In this document: positions 7,101 through 15,959 of the stretch, piece after piece | Layout: every line of letters starts with the position of its first letter | How positions within the stretch are numbered: the first letter of the stretch is position 1 | Origin: Planctomycetia bacterium | Lineage (GTDB): Bacteria; Planctomycetota; Planctomycetia; Pirellulales; Thermoguttaceae | Assembly: GCA_026401055.1 (NCBI GenBank) | Contig: JAPLNP010000119.1 | Location: 1 to 41,611, forward strand | Length of the DNA stretch: 41,611 bases | Direction: 5' to 3' | Translations under genes and position numbers: made by a program | Notes under the pieces: model-generated | The model's input: the letters and a program-made list of their open reading frames with translations, nothing else | Told to the model about the DNA's origin: nothing | Database searches by the model: none

Positions 7101-7769
7101 TCAAGCCTCGCCGCGCATCCGCCGGACGAGCGCGACGATGTCGCGATGCCCATTGGCCAGCGCTAATTCCAGCGGCGTTTGGTTGCCGGCGTTGACGGCG
7201 TGGACGTCGGCGCCGCCGTCGACCAGCGCGCGCATGATTTCGACGTTCCCGTCGCTGGCGGCGAAATGGCAGGCCGTCCAGTTCGATTTGGTCTTGGCGT
7301 CGATCGCCGCGCCGTGTTCGATCAGGATTCGCAGCACGTCCGGTCGATTTTTGATCGCGGCCGTGTGCAGCGGCGTCGAATCGTCCCCCTGGCACGCGGC
7401 GTTGACGTCGGCTCCGTGGGCCAGGAGCATGGCGACCATCTCGGGGCGGTCCTGGGCGGCGGCGTAATGCAGCGGGGTCCAGCCGCGGCCTTCGTTCACC
7501 TCGGCGCCGCGTGCCAGAAGGATTTCGGCCGCCTCGATCTGGCCCCAGTACGCGGCGTACTCCAACGGCAGCAATCCCATCAGGTCCTTGGCGGTCGCGG
7601 CCTGGGGGCTGGCCAGCAGGAGTTGCTCGATACGAGCCACGTCGCCCCGGGACGCCGCCCGGTGGATCGCGCCCATGCCCCGCCGCACGAATCGCCAGGC
7701 CAGATAGAACACGGCCAGAAGCAGCGCCAAAGGCAGCATGACGACGAGCCAGGGAGGCATGGTGGGCAT
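7101..7769 (-). CDS. Membrane-anchored ankyrin-repeat protein
   Basis: A protein-protein interaction scaffold. Residues about 6-28 form a transmembrane segment (LVVMLPLALLLAVFYLAW) followed by an arginine-rich stop-transfer, which suggests that the repeats face the cytoplasm. From residue 34 come about six ankyrin repeats with the usual TPLHxAA and GADVN/GAxI words (TPLHYAAAQ, TPLHTAAIK, ACHFAASDG, TPLELALAN). The ATG at 7769 has AAAGGA upstream at good spacing. The partner is unknown. It lies directly upstream of nothing on its strand; the YggU-type gene ends 55 bases before its start. Confidence 0.85.
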   Translation of the reverse strand: MPTMPPWLVVMLPLALLLAVFYLAWRFVRRGMGAIHRAASRGDVARIEQLLLASPQAATAKDLMGLLPLEYAAYWGQIEAAEILLARGAEVNEGRGWTPLHYAAAQDRPEMVAMLLAHGADVNAACQGDDSTPLHTAAIKNRPDVLRILIEHGAAIDAKTKSNWTACHFAASDGNVEIMRALVDGGADVHAVNAGNQTPLELALANGHRDIVALVRRMRGEA

Positions 7770-7824
7770 GGTCGATTCCTTTGCGCGTTGCGAGGAGGAC
7801 AGTCCCCCGTGAACCGTCAGCGAC

Positions 7825-8124
7825 TCAAGACTCCAGCGTTCGTGCGAGGAGGGAAGCCAACTCGTCGGGCGTAATCGCGCGGACGAGGAACTTCTTCTGC
7901 CTCGACGTCTCTCCCGATACCAGGCTGAACCGCGACTTTCGCAGCCCCAGCCGTTTGCTCAAAACTTCGATCATCGCCTTGTTGGCCTTGCCTTTTTCGG
8001 GCGCCTGGGTGACCGACACGCGGAGCATGCCGTCCTGCTCGCCGCGGATCTCGTTGGAGCGCGCGGCGGCGCTCGCCCGAACCGGCAGGATCGTCCCCTC
8101 GGGATGCGGCTCCAGTTCGATCAC
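7825..8124 (-). CDS. DUF167 / YggU family protein
   Basis: A small basic protein (99 aa) of the DUF167 family, biochemically uncharacterised. Family features are visible: a beta-strand start with LPVRASAAARSNEI, then LRVSVTQAPEKGKANKAMIEVLSKRLGLRKSRF broken into the conserved APxxGKAN core (residues about 50-58), and VSGETSRQKKFLVR near the end. A longer frame upstream exists but lacks family similarity. The GTG at 8124 overlaps the stop of the YggS gene as GTGA, which fixes the start and implies translational coupling. YggS and YggU neighbours are common in bacteria (in several phyla next to yggT/sepF). Confidence 0.88.
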   Translation of the reverse strand: MIELEPHPEGTILPVRASAAARSNEIRGEQDGMLRVSVTQAPEKGKANKAMIEVLSKRLGLRKSRFSLVSGETSRQKKFLVRAITPDELASLLARTLES

Positions 8125-8828
8125 GGCAGGACTCCCTCGAACAGCGCGGAGCCGACGCGGACGATCGTGGCGCCCTCTTCGATGGCCGCTTCGTAGTCGC
8201 CGCTCATGCCCATCGACAGCTCGGACAAATCGACCGCCGCCGGACAGCTTCGCCGGAGCCGGTCCCGGAGTTGGGAAAGGCGGCGAAAATCGCGGCGCGC
8301 GGCGTCCGGCCCTCCCTCGAGCGAAGCCATGGCCATCAGCCCGCGAATCTCGACGTGGCGAAGCTCGGCCGCCGCGGCGAGAAACCCCTCTACGTCCTCC
8401 GGCGCGAAACCGCCCTTGTCGGCCTCGCCCGAAACGTTCACCTCCAATAGCATCGGCATCCGGAGCGACAATTCGCCGGCAATTCGATCGACGGCCTCGA
8501 CGAGCCGCGGGCTGTCGCCGGAGTGGATCATGTCGACCTCGGGCAAGGTTCGCCGGATCTTGTTTCGTTGCAGGTGCCCGATCATGTGCCACCGGATCGG
8601 CTCGTCCCGCAGCAACCGGGCCATGTCGCAAAGGTGCTGCGCGCGGCTTTCGCCCAACACCGTGCAACCGGAGCGAACCAACGCCCGAATCTCCTCGACC
8701 CCGACGTACTTCGTCACGGCCACGAGCCGGACTTCGTCCGCCGAGCGTCCCGCGCGGGCGGCCGCCTCGGCCATTCGCCCGCGGACGCGGCTGACGTTCT
8801 CGGCGATTTTCGCGGTCAACTCAGTCAT
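8121..8828 (-). CDS. yggS: YggS/PLPBP-family pyridoxal-phosphate homeostasis protein
   Basis: A fold-type III PLP-binding protein thought to buffer pyridoxal phosphate and keep amino-acid pools balanced; it has no known catalytic reaction. The product is 235 aa, normal for the family. The PLP lysine is Lys40 in RLVAVTKYV, followed by GESRAQHLCDM, WHMIGHLQRNKIRR (the diagnostic WHxIGxLQxNK), MLLEVNVSGEADKGGF and LSMGMSGDYEAAIEEGATIVRVGSALF. The start at 8828 is preferred over a longer in-frame start at 8855 because the family begins near here; it overlaps the stop of the upstream LarA-like gene by 8 bases. It overlaps the YggU gene downstream by 4 bases, so the three genes are probably one transcript. 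Confidence 0.95.
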   Translation of the reverse strand: MTELTAKIAENVSRVRGRMAEAAARAGRSADEVRLVAVTKYVGVEEIRALVRSGCTVLGESRAQHLCDMARLLRDEPIRWHMIGHLQRNKIRRTLPEVDMIHSGDSPRLVEAVDRIAGELSLRMPMLLEVNVSGEADKGGFAPEDVEGFLAAAAELRHVEIRGLMAMASLEGGPDAARRDFRRLSQLRDRLRRSCPAAVDLSELSMGMSGDYEAAIEEGATIVRVGSALFEGVLP

Positions 8829-10056
8829 GGTTCGACTCGACGGTGACCGACGCATAGGGCGCGTTGGCCAGCAGGATGCACGACCCGTGGCGTGAAAACA
8901 AACGGCTCACCTCGTCCGCGTCGGCCATCGGCGTGATGTCCAAGTCCTCGACGACCGACGGCTCCAGACGGCTGAGCAAGTAGACGCTGCAATGGTCCAA
9001 TGCCTGGGCGAGTTGGATCGCCGGCACGGCGTCCTCGGGGCGCTCGTCGCGAATCCGCGCGACGGCCTCCTCGCGTGTTCGCGAGGTGGTCAAGCATTGC
9101 ACGGCCGGCCCGCGGTCCGCCGCCAACTCGCAGCAGACGGCCAGCGCCCCGCCCTCTTCGACCAGGGCGGCGCCGGCCGCCAAGGCGCGACCGAGGTTCT
9201 CCCAGGTCTGCTGCCCTTGGCCGCCCTCCAAGGAGGCGAGCACCAGTTCCGCGCGGCGTGGAACCGTCCGGTGCCAGGCGGCCCAATACCGCCGCAGCGC
9301 GTAGTGCCGGACCGCGCTGACTTCGCCGGCCAAGACGTCCAAAACCCCCTCGCCGGGGCCGGGAATCACCTGAATCGTGAAAGTCACCCCCAGCAGCCAT
9401 CCCACCTCGTCCGCCTCCTTCACCAGCCGCTTCTGACGCCGGCCACGAGAATCGAGCATCTTGGGCGAGTGGAATCGGGCGAGCGTTCGGGCATCGGAAA
9501 AGGTGGGGTAAACGGGGCTGTGGATGCCGTGGTATCCCGCCGCCCACCCGTCACGCACGCAACCAATCGGCAACACCAGGTCGGCGTCGATCAGCGCGCG
9601 GTTCAACTCGATCTGGTGCCCCTCCTCGGTGGTCGCCAAGTACGCGAGATTCCCCCGGTCGCTCGGGTCGTGGGCGATCGAGGCGACGCGGCTCCGGACT
9701 TCTTCGGGCAGAAGCCGGCAGGGGTCGTCCGGTCCGCCCGATGGGCCGGCGCGGGTGTGTAGCACCCCAATGCCGTCGGGATCGACAGGACCGTCGGTCA
9801 GGCTTCGGACCACCCCGGCGACCATCTCCGCCGCATGGGGTACCGACTCGCCCACGGCAAGGACCACGCGGTCTCCCGGCACGACCGACTGACCCAATGG
9901 GGGGTAGTCCAGCGGTTGCGACAATGCCCGGACGATCGCCGCCGCCGGGTCCTCCAGCGGTTCGATGTTCGGCACCCCACAGTGGCCCAACAGTTCCGTG
10001 CCCGGCGAATCGAGCCGGACGGACTCCTGGGCGCCGTATTTCAAGACGGGGGTCAT
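8821..10056 (-). CDS. LarA-like (DUF2088) protein
   Basis: Resembles the nickel-pincer racemase family founded by lactate racemase LarA. It shows the N-terminal pattern of a beta-rich start, an AL-x-P-L-D-Y-P-P-L segment (about residues 44-53), GDRVVLAVGE, a central YHGIHSPVYPTFSD, and a C-terminal GGxxG-like glycine-rich stretch (LEGGQGQQTWENLG). The D-x-T-R-P motif expected after the second strand in classical LarA is replaced by GESVPHA, so substrate and even activity are uncertain; it may racemise or epimerise another hydroxy-acid, or be catalytically dead. The lar accessory genes (larB, larC, larE) for the cofactor are not in the window. ATG at 10056 is chosen; an in-frame ATG 33 bases upstream is possible. 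It is the first gene of the overlapping cluster with yggS and yggU. Confidence 0.75.
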   Translation of the reverse strand: MTPVLKYGAQESVRLDSPGTELLGHCGVPNIEPLEDPAAAIVRALSQPLDYPPLGQSVVPGDRVVLAVGESVPHAAEMVAGVVRSLTDGPVDPDGIGVLHTRAGPSGGPDDPCRLLPEEVRSRVASIAHDPSDRGNLAYLATTEEGHQIELNRALIDADLVLPIGCVRDGWAAGYHGIHSPVYPTFSDARTLARFHSPKMLDSRGRRQKRLVKEADEVGWLLGVTFTIQVIPGPGEGVLDVLAGEVSAVRHYALRRYWAAWHRTVPRRAELVLASLEGGQGQQTWENLGRALAAGAALVEEGGALAVCCELAADRGPAVQCLTTSRTREEAVARIRDERPEDAVPAIQLAQALDHCSVYLLSRLEPSVVEDLDITPMADADEVSRLFSRHGSCILLANAPYASVTVESNHD

Positions 10057-10235
10057 GACACGGTTTCGCAAGCCGGGACAGATAGGCAATTAAGGGGACG
10101 GACCCTCCCTAAATACTATCAGCCCGGTCTATCGTCGGTCAAGAAGTCGAGCTTTACGCGGAAGGCCGGTTTGCGAATAATTGCGGTTCGCGCGACATGC
10201 TGAACCCATTCTCAGAGAAGGAAGGCAAATAAAGA

Positions 10236-12470
10236 ATGAAATATCTTGAAAAAATCAACAAGCCCGCATGGCACAATGCTCCTCTCTTCGCGTTGGGGCT
10301 GGCGATGTTGGGTTGGCTCGGATGCTCCTCGGCGTCGAACTCGGAGAAGGGGACACCCAAGTCGGAGGCATCCGAGAGCGAGACGGCCTCCACCGCGCAA
10401 CCGCCCGGCGCCGCGGCCGAGCAGATCGACAAGCCGGTCGTCAACGAGCCGGCGGCCCGGGCCGTGCTCGACGCGATGGTCAACGCCTACCGGACGGCGC
10501 GAAGCTATGCCGACGAGGGGCAGGTTCGCATGACCGGCAAGCTCGACCAGGGGCCGATCGACGAGAAGGCCAACCTCGTCGTGGCGATGGTCCGGCCCAA
10601 CAAGATCCGGCTGCAAGCCTACCAGGGCATCGCCATCTCCGACGGCCAGAAGCTTCGGGCGTACGTCGCGATGATTCCCAACCAGGTGTTGGAGGTCCCG
10701 GCGCCGGCCAAAGTGGACATCGGTTCCATCTTCGCCAGCGGCATCCTGGCCGACTCGATGGCCCAGGGGCCCACGCGGGAGTTCTCCTGGGTGCCGTTGC
10801 AGGCGGTCCTCCTGATGGCCGACGACCCGCTCAAGACGCTCCTCCATCAAGTGACGCAAATCCGTCTCTTGCCGCCGGAGAAGATCGACGAGCGGCCTTG
10901 CGATCGGGTGGAGATCGCGCGTCCGGACGGGAAAGGCGTGTTCTGGATCGACCAGAAGACTCGCGTGTTGCTGCGGTTCGAGTATCCGACCGAGGAACTC
11001 AGGAAGACCCTGCCCGGCAGCCGCGCCGAAGGCCTGTCGCTGGTGGCCGATTTCCGAAACGCCCAACTCAACCGCGACGTCGACCCCAAGGCGTTCCAGT
11101 TCGAGCTTCCGCCCGAGACCAAAACGGTCGCGTCCCTGACGCCGCCGGGCCTCGCCTTGCTGGGCAAACCGTCGCCCGATTTCTTCTTCGTCGGGCTCGA
11201 CAACAAGCCGGTCACGATGAAGTCGCTGGCGGGGAAGGTCGTGGTGTTGGATTTCTGGGCGACCTGGTGCGAACCGTGCCGCGAGTCGATGCCGGAACTG
11301 GAACAGGCCTATCAGCACTTCAAAGGCAACGACAAGGTCGCCTTCCTCGCCGTCAATACCGAGCCCGAAAGCGTGCCCCGCGCCGACCTCGAAAAACGTC
11401 TCGGCGAGTGGAACGTCCACGTGCCGGTGTTTCGCGATTTGCAGCATCACTCCGAGACGGCGTTCGGCGTGCCGGGCCCCCCCGCCACGTTGCTCCTCGG
11501 CCCCGACAGCGTCGTCCAAGCCCTCGATCCCGGCATCCCGCCCGGCGGCAGCGCCGGCCTGGTGCGACAGATCGATAAGCTGCTCGCCGGAGGGAACCTC
11601 CATGACGAGACGCTCCAGGTGTACGAGGCCATGCAAAACGACTACAAGCGGATCTTCGACGAGATGCTCAAGCAGGACCTCTACGTCAGCCCCACGGCCA
11701 TCCTCCAGTTGCTACCGCAGTCCGGCATCGCCGAAAAAAGCGAGCCGACGGCCATGAAGCTCGCGCCGCTCTGGGCGAACACCGATCTGAGCGCGCCGGG
11801 CAACGTCCTCGTCGTGCCGGGGCCCGACGCCGCGCCGCGACTGCTGGTGATCCACGGCGGCAAAGCGGTGGTCGAACTGGACGCGGGCGGCAAGATCGTC
11901 GCCAACCACATCCTGGAGATCCCCGAGCGGGAATACGTCACCCTGCTGCGCGCCGGCGTCGGCGCCGACGGCCGGCGCTACTTCGCCGGCACGACGCCCG
12001 GGTTGCAGCAAGTCCACCTGTTCGACGACCAATGGAAGCTTCTCTGGAGCTTCACGCCCGACGCCGACAGCAACCCACACGCCGGCGTGGGCGACGTCCA
12101 GATCGCCGACCTCAACGGCGACGGCGTGCTGGAAATCGCCGTCGGCTACCGCGGACGGCGAGCTGCTCTGGAGCTACGAACTTCCGCCGGGCGCGCCGGG
12201 CCAACTGGTCGAACGGGTATCGGCCGCGAAACTGTTGCCCGACGCTCCGGCCCAATGGCTCCTTGCGGGCACGGACGGCTCGATCCACGTCGTCTCGTTC
12301 GACGGCAAGCCGATCGACCGATTCAACTACGGCACGCTCGTCGGCGGCCTCGCCGCGACGCAAATCAATTCCCGCCCCGCCCTCGTGATCAGCACCCGGC
12401 AGGGCGTCACCGCCTACGCGGTGCAATGGCCCGGGGCGTCGAAGTAGGCCGGGTCGTGACGGCTCGCTGA
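10236..12470 (+). CDS. Lipoprotein with DUF2092-like and thioredoxin domains, frameshifted C-terminus
   Basis: A predicted exported lipoprotein (signal LGWLGC, lipidated Cys30) followed by a Ser/Pro-rich linker. Residues about 70-295 resemble lipid-carrier/outer-membrane lipoprotein sorting-type folds (DUF2092-like). Residues about 308-450 are a TlpA/AhpC-type thioredoxin domain with WCEPC (Cys345 and Cys348). The C-terminal part looks like FG-GAP/propeller blades (DLNGDGVLEIAVGY). The reading frame is then lost: after about 12148 the annotated frame turns into Arg-rich nonsense, while the +1 frame continues sensibly (ADGELLWSYELPPG to QWPGASK, stop at 12447). Either an error or a real small deletion near 12149. 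A thiol-disulphide role in the periplasm, sensing or repairing redox state, is inferred. AAGGAAGG lies about 11 bases before the ATG. Confidence 0.8.
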   Translation: MKYLEKINKPAWHNAPLFALGLAMLGWLGCSSASNSEKGTPKSEASESETASTAQPPGAAAEQIDKPVVNEPAARAVLDAMVNAYRTARSYADEGQVRMTGKLDQGPIDEKANLVVAMVRPNKIRLQAYQGIAISDGQKLRAYVAMIPNQVLEVPAPAKVDIGSIFASGILADSMAQGPTREFSWVPLQAVLLMADDPLKTLLHQVTQIRLLPPEKIDERPCDRVEIARPDGKGVFWIDQKTRVLLRFEYPTEELRKTLPGSRAEGLSLVADFRNAQLNRDVDPKAFQFELPPETKTVASLTPPGLALLGKPSPDFFFVGLDNKPVTMKSLAGKVVVLDFWATWCEPCRESMPELEQAYQHFKGNDKVAFLAVNTEPESVPRADLEKRLGEWNVHVPVFRDLQHHSETAFGVPGPPATLLLGPDSVVQALDPGIPPGGSAGLVRQIDKLLAGGNLHDETLQVYEAMQNDYKRIFDEMLKQDLYVSPTAILQLLPQSGIAEKSEPTAMKLAPLWANTDLSAPGNVLVVPGPDAAPRLLVIHGGKAVVELDAGGKIVANHILEIPEREYVTLLRAGVGADGRRYFAGTTPGLQQVHLFDDQWKLLWSFTPDADSNPHAGVGDVQIADLNGDGVLEIAVGYRGRRAALELRTSAGRAGPTGRTGIGRETVARRSGPMAPCGHGRLDPRRLVRRQADRPIQLRHARRRPRRDANQFPPRPRDQHPAGRHRLRGAMARGVEVGRVVTAR

Positions 12471-12505
12471 AGAGCGTGCTTTGGCCGGGCGTCTTTTTTC
12501 TAGCC

Positions 12506-12521
12506 CAGGCGTTTACGCCTG
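12506..12521. repeat. Short hairpin repeat CAGGCG-TTTA-CGCCTG
   Basis: A perfect 6-bp stem with a 4-base loop, preceded by a run of T. It is the classical planctomycete-style intergenic palindrome around GCGTTTACGCC. Confidence 0.55.
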
Positions 12522-12853
12522 CGGTGACAGGCGAATTGTCCCGAGAGCCTTTTGATCGCGCGCCCCTTTCTACCTGAAAATGGTTGACAAGGCCCCCATG
12601 GTCGCGCAGAATGGTCACAGGGCGCTGGATGACTCAAAACCACTCTTCCAGGCGGGGAATGCATCACGGGCACGCGAAGGCTGGATCGAGCGCGGTCGGC
12701 TCGCTAATCGTTTGGCGACGCATCCGCGAAGCGGTCCCCACATCCGCGCGGCGTTGCCGTAGCTTCGAGTGGCGCGGATCGGTTGTTTCGCTTTTGTGCC
12801 GCTCGGTAACCGTTCACGGGCCGCTGCTGGCTTACTGGGGATGTGGCGTCGAG

Positions 12854-12907
12854 AGTCGCCTTTCGCTCCGCGAAAGCTGCGCTACTTTCGCGGAGCGAAA
12901 GGCGACT
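12854..12907. repeat. Perfect 23-bp inverted repeat, 8-base loop
   Basis: The two arms (12854-12876 and 12885-12907) are exact reverse complements with the loop CTGCGCTA; the inner word is TTTCGCTCCGCGAAAG and the outer ends AGTCGCC/GGCGACT. Such complete symmetry implies recent origin or selection. It has no transposase and lies within 60-110 bases of the next gene's start. It could be a non-autonomous mobile hairpin (REP/MITE-like) or an RNA stem in the 5' leader. Confidence 0.8.
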
Positions 12908-12965
12908 ATGGCGGGCTAGACTTCAACTCTGTTCTGACCAGAGCGTAGTATCCTTGAAGAAGCAG

Positions 12966-15941
12966 ATGGGTTTTTACATGATCTCATCGTCGAAAGAACG
13001 TATCCGCGAAATAGCACTGGTCTTTGGCGCGGCCGTGGCGGCGGTGTTTTGCGGGCCTTCGAACGCCTTCGCCGGCATCTTCACCGCGCCGCGATCGTTG
13101 CAGGTCGGCGCGCTGGTCGATTTCGTGGACGATGCCAGCGGCAGTCCCAACATCGCGGCCTCGCACATCAATGACATGATGGCGAAGCTCAAAACGGCCG
13201 GTGTTTCGGATGTGAGTTGGGGTTACTACGCGGACGCCCAGGGCGGTCAACTGATGCCGAACACCGGCACGACCGGAAACATCCGCACGGTATACAGCCG
13301 GCTGGGCAACCCCTTGGCCGAGGCGGTTCGCGCCGGGCACGACCAGGACCTCGAAGTGTTCGGCTATTTCAAACCCTACGAGATGGGCGTCGATCTGGTC
13401 TACCCCGAAGGATCGGACCAAGCCCGCGACTGGGGGCTCTATGAACGTATCGGAGGAAAGCTCGCCTGGGCGGACCCCTATATGGCCGCGCACCCCGAGC
13501 TCTGCATCCAACACCGTAGCGTGACCTTGCCGGAGCCCGAAAACAACAACCCTATCGCGACCATCAAGCTCTACAAGAGCGACAATGCCTCGACGCGAAT
13601 CACCGGCGGCAATTTGCAGATATGGACCAGCCCGAACAACTATCAGTACCAGCAACAGCCGCTCAGTTTCCAGTTTCAGGAAACGACGGAGACTGCCGCG
13701 GAAGACATCAGGGACATCAACAACACCCTCATCACGCGAGCAGGCGATCAGGTTCGAGTTCTCACGCTAAGCGGCCTCAACCTTTCGGACCCGTACGTGC
13801 TGGTGACAACGGACTTCACGAGCGGCAGCGGCGACTTCGTCAATGCGGCCACCCACATGCTGCGCGCTTACGATGCAAGCAATGCGGCGATCGAGGGCGT
13901 CTATTCAAACGGCTCGGCAATCTACAACGCGGAGCAGGCCAATTTCCGCAACTGGGGGCTGATGTACGACCATGGATACGGCCTCCGAACGGGATCGCTG
14001 GACACTTCGAACGCCTCGGGCAAGACCGGCTTGATCGCTTTCACTCGCGGGAAGGCGGACCACCTCGGGGCGCCCTGCGAGACCGAGCCGCTCGTGCGGC
14101 AGTACTGGCTCGATCAGGTCAAGGCGATCCTCGACACGGGGGCCGACGGCGTCGAGTTTCGCATCGAGAATCACAGCACGCATACCGATTTCCCGGAGGA
14201 ATACGGCTACAACCAGGTGGTCTTGAATCTGCTCGCTGATCCGGCCAATCCGACAACCGCTCAAATCGCCAAAGTGCGCGGCGATGCGTATACCGACTTC
14301 CTCATCGCGGCAAAACAGATGATCGCAAGCCGCGGGAAGAAGATGCGGATCAATTTCGAGTTGGACAAGCTCAGCGGGTCGCTCCCCCCAAGCCGGAATC
14401 TCGCGTATCCGGCCAACATGGAGTTTCAATGGCAGCGCTGGGTCGATGAGGTGTCGCCCGACGAAGCCGTCTTTCGCTCCTATGGAATCCCGTTCAACCA
14501 GATTCTGGCCAACCCGACCACCAACGCCATCGCGGACGCCCTTCATGCGAAGGGGATCCCTCTCTACTACAACCAATACGTCAATCAAGCGAGCGACATT
14601 CAAGCCAACATTGAAACCATTCGACGGGACTCTCGATTTGACGGATTCGTCTTCTATGAAGCCGCGGACTACCTGAGCTACAACGCGGACGGAACGACCA
14701 GCTTCAGCAACGCGAACATCCCCGCCGCGATGACGTCGGCGGCGGCAGCGCCTTCCGGATCCGAAGACGCGACCATATCGATGCTGGCCGACATGGGCCG
14801 GCACGGCTGGAAGGAAGTTGCCACGGGGACCGCGTCGTGGTCGATCGGCGACGAATCGGAATATGGCGAGCCCGCGAACGGCGTATTGCCGTCGCCGGGC
14901 AACGTTGCCCACGGCGATATCTCGGCGGGGAACCGCGGGTATATCTTCAAAGAGCTGAGCGCCCAGGAAGAAGCACACGCCCTGGCCAAGGGCTGGAAAA
15001 TCACCATGCGGGCTCGATTCTACCAATCCTGGAACGCCGGCTATAGTCCGGACGGGCCCGACCACGAAATCGGCTTCGGGTTGAAGACGTCCCAGGGCGA
15101 CGTGATCGTCGGCCATAAGACGCAAAGAGACTTCAATGCCACGCCGAACGACTATGCCACGGTCGTTGTCCTGTTTGGCAGCGATGAAGAGGGCAGCGTC
15201 GACAGGGTGGAAACGCCCCGGATGGGCGAGCCCGGGGCATTGTTTCCCACGTACATGGACTACACGTTGTCCTATGATCCGGCGACGGAGATGGCGACTC
15301 TCACCGTTACCGATGCTCGCACGTTTGATGGCACCAGCCACACGCTGGTCAACAGCATGTCGCCGGCGACCGGCCTGTGGGATGGAGTCGAAGTCGCGGC
15401 AGGCGAGGACCAGAACATGCTCCCCGCCGCGATTTACATCGGTTATCCGGCGGCCGCGGTGGCGGGCGGTCACATCTATATCGACTCCTTCAGCCTCGAG
15501 ATCAACACGCCGATTCCCGGCGACGCCAACGACGACGGCTGCGTCAACGACGCCGACGCGAGCATCCTGGGCGCCAACTGGCAAACGCATGGCGACGCCA
15601 CCTGGGCCATGGGCGATTTCAACGGCGACGGCAAGGTGGACGACGCCGACGCCGCCATCCTCGCCGCCCATTGGCATCCGGGCCTGGGCGACGCCAACGG
15701 CGACGGGCGGGTCGATGACAAAGACGCCTCGATCTTGGGCGCGCACTGGCAACAGCAAGGCGGAGCCCACTGGTTCGACGGCGACTTCAACGGCGACGGC
15801 ATTGTCAACGACGCCGACGCCGCCATCCTCGCCGCCCACTGGTACGAGGGCGTCGAGCAGAACCCGTCCGTCCCCGAGCCCGGCACGCTCGCCCTGCTGG
15901 CCGCCGGACTGACGGCGCTGGCGTTGATCCGCCGCCGGTAA
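12966..15941 (+). CDS. Large secreted protein with dockerin-like repeats and PEP-CTERM tail
   Basis: About 990 residues. An N-terminal signal peptide (hydrophobic stretch IALVFGAAVAAVFC, cleavage near NAFA-GIF) is followed by a roughly 600-residue catalytic-looking region; the segment GADGVEFRIENHSTH and many Asp/Trp-rich loops suggest a TIM-barrel sugar-active or related enzyme, but no family is certain. A beta-sandwich-like region (residues about 640-840) resembles carbohydrate-binding domains. Then come four copies of a calcium loop, GD-[AF]-N-[GD]-D-G-x-V-x-D-x-D-A followed by an IL-(G/A)-A-(N/H)-W helix, the pattern of dockerin type I half-repeats. The C-terminus PEPGTLALLAAGLTALALIRRR is a PEP-CTERM sorting signal for exosortase-type processing. 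Start: ATG at 12966 or 12978, both weakly supported by ribosome-binding sites. Confidence 0.85.
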   Translation: MGFYMISSSKERIREIALVFGAAVAAVFCGPSNAFAGIFTAPRSLQVGALVDFVDDASGSPNIAASHINDMMAKLKTAGVSDVSWGYYADAQGGQLMPNTGTTGNIRTVYSRLGNPLAEAVRAGHDQDLEVFGYFKPYEMGVDLVYPEGSDQARDWGLYERIGGKLAWADPYMAAHPELCIQHRSVTLPEPENNNPIATIKLYKSDNASTRITGGNLQIWTSPNNYQYQQQPLSFQFQETTETAAEDIRDINNTLITRAGDQVRVLTLSGLNLSDPYVLVTTDFTSGSGDFVNAATHMLRAYDASNAAIEGVYSNGSAIYNAEQANFRNWGLMYDHGYGLRTGSLDTSNASGKTGLIAFTRGKADHLGAPCETEPLVRQYWLDQVKAILDTGADGVEFRIENHSTHTDFPEEYGYNQVVLNLLADPANPTTAQIAKVRGDAYTDFLIAAKQMIASRGKKMRINFELDKLSGSLPPSRNLAYPANMEFQWQRWVDEVSPDEAVFRSYGIPFNQILANPTTNAIADALHAKGIPLYYNQYVNQASDIQANIETIRRDSRFDGFVFYEAADYLSYNADGTTSFSNANIPAAMTSAAAAPSGSEDATISMLADMGRHGWKEVATGTASWSIGDESEYGEPANGVLPSPGNVAHGDISAGNRGYIFKELSAQEEAHALAKGWKITMRARFYQSWNAGYSPDGPDHEIGFGLKTSQGDVIVGHKTQRDFNATPNDYATVVVLFGSDEEGSVDRVETPRMGEPGALFPTYMDYTLSYDPATEMATLTVTDARTFDGTSHTLVNSMSPATGLWDGVEVAAGEDQNMLPAAIYIGYPAAAVAGGHIYIDSFSLEINTPIPGDANDDGCVNDADASILGANWQTHGDATWAMGDFNGDGKVDDADAAILAAHWHPGLGDANGDGRVDDKDASILGAHWQQQGGAHWFDGDFNGDGIVNDADAAILAAHWYEGVEQNPSVPEPGTLALLAAGLTALALIRRR

Positions 15942-15959
15942 CCGTTCACTCTGCTCCGT

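Larger units (their letters stand above)
12444..12965. other. Intergenic region rich in palindromes
   Basis: About 500 bases without a gene I can support. It contains a GTAGGCCGGGTC repeat word (12444-12455) shared with 17231 and, in variant form, 32131; the hairpin CAGGCG-TTTA-CGCCTG (12506-12521); a run of T just before it (about 12493-12498); and a long perfect hairpin (12854-12907). One or more of these could end transcription of the preceding gene; the promoter of the following exported-protein gene should lie after 12910, but I see no clear consensus. Confidence 0.5.

Noticed and set aside
8125-8667. N-terminal extension of the YggU-type protein
   Set aside because: It lies antisense-in-frame over the yggS gene and is Arg/Gly-rich noise; the GTGA overlap gives a natural start.
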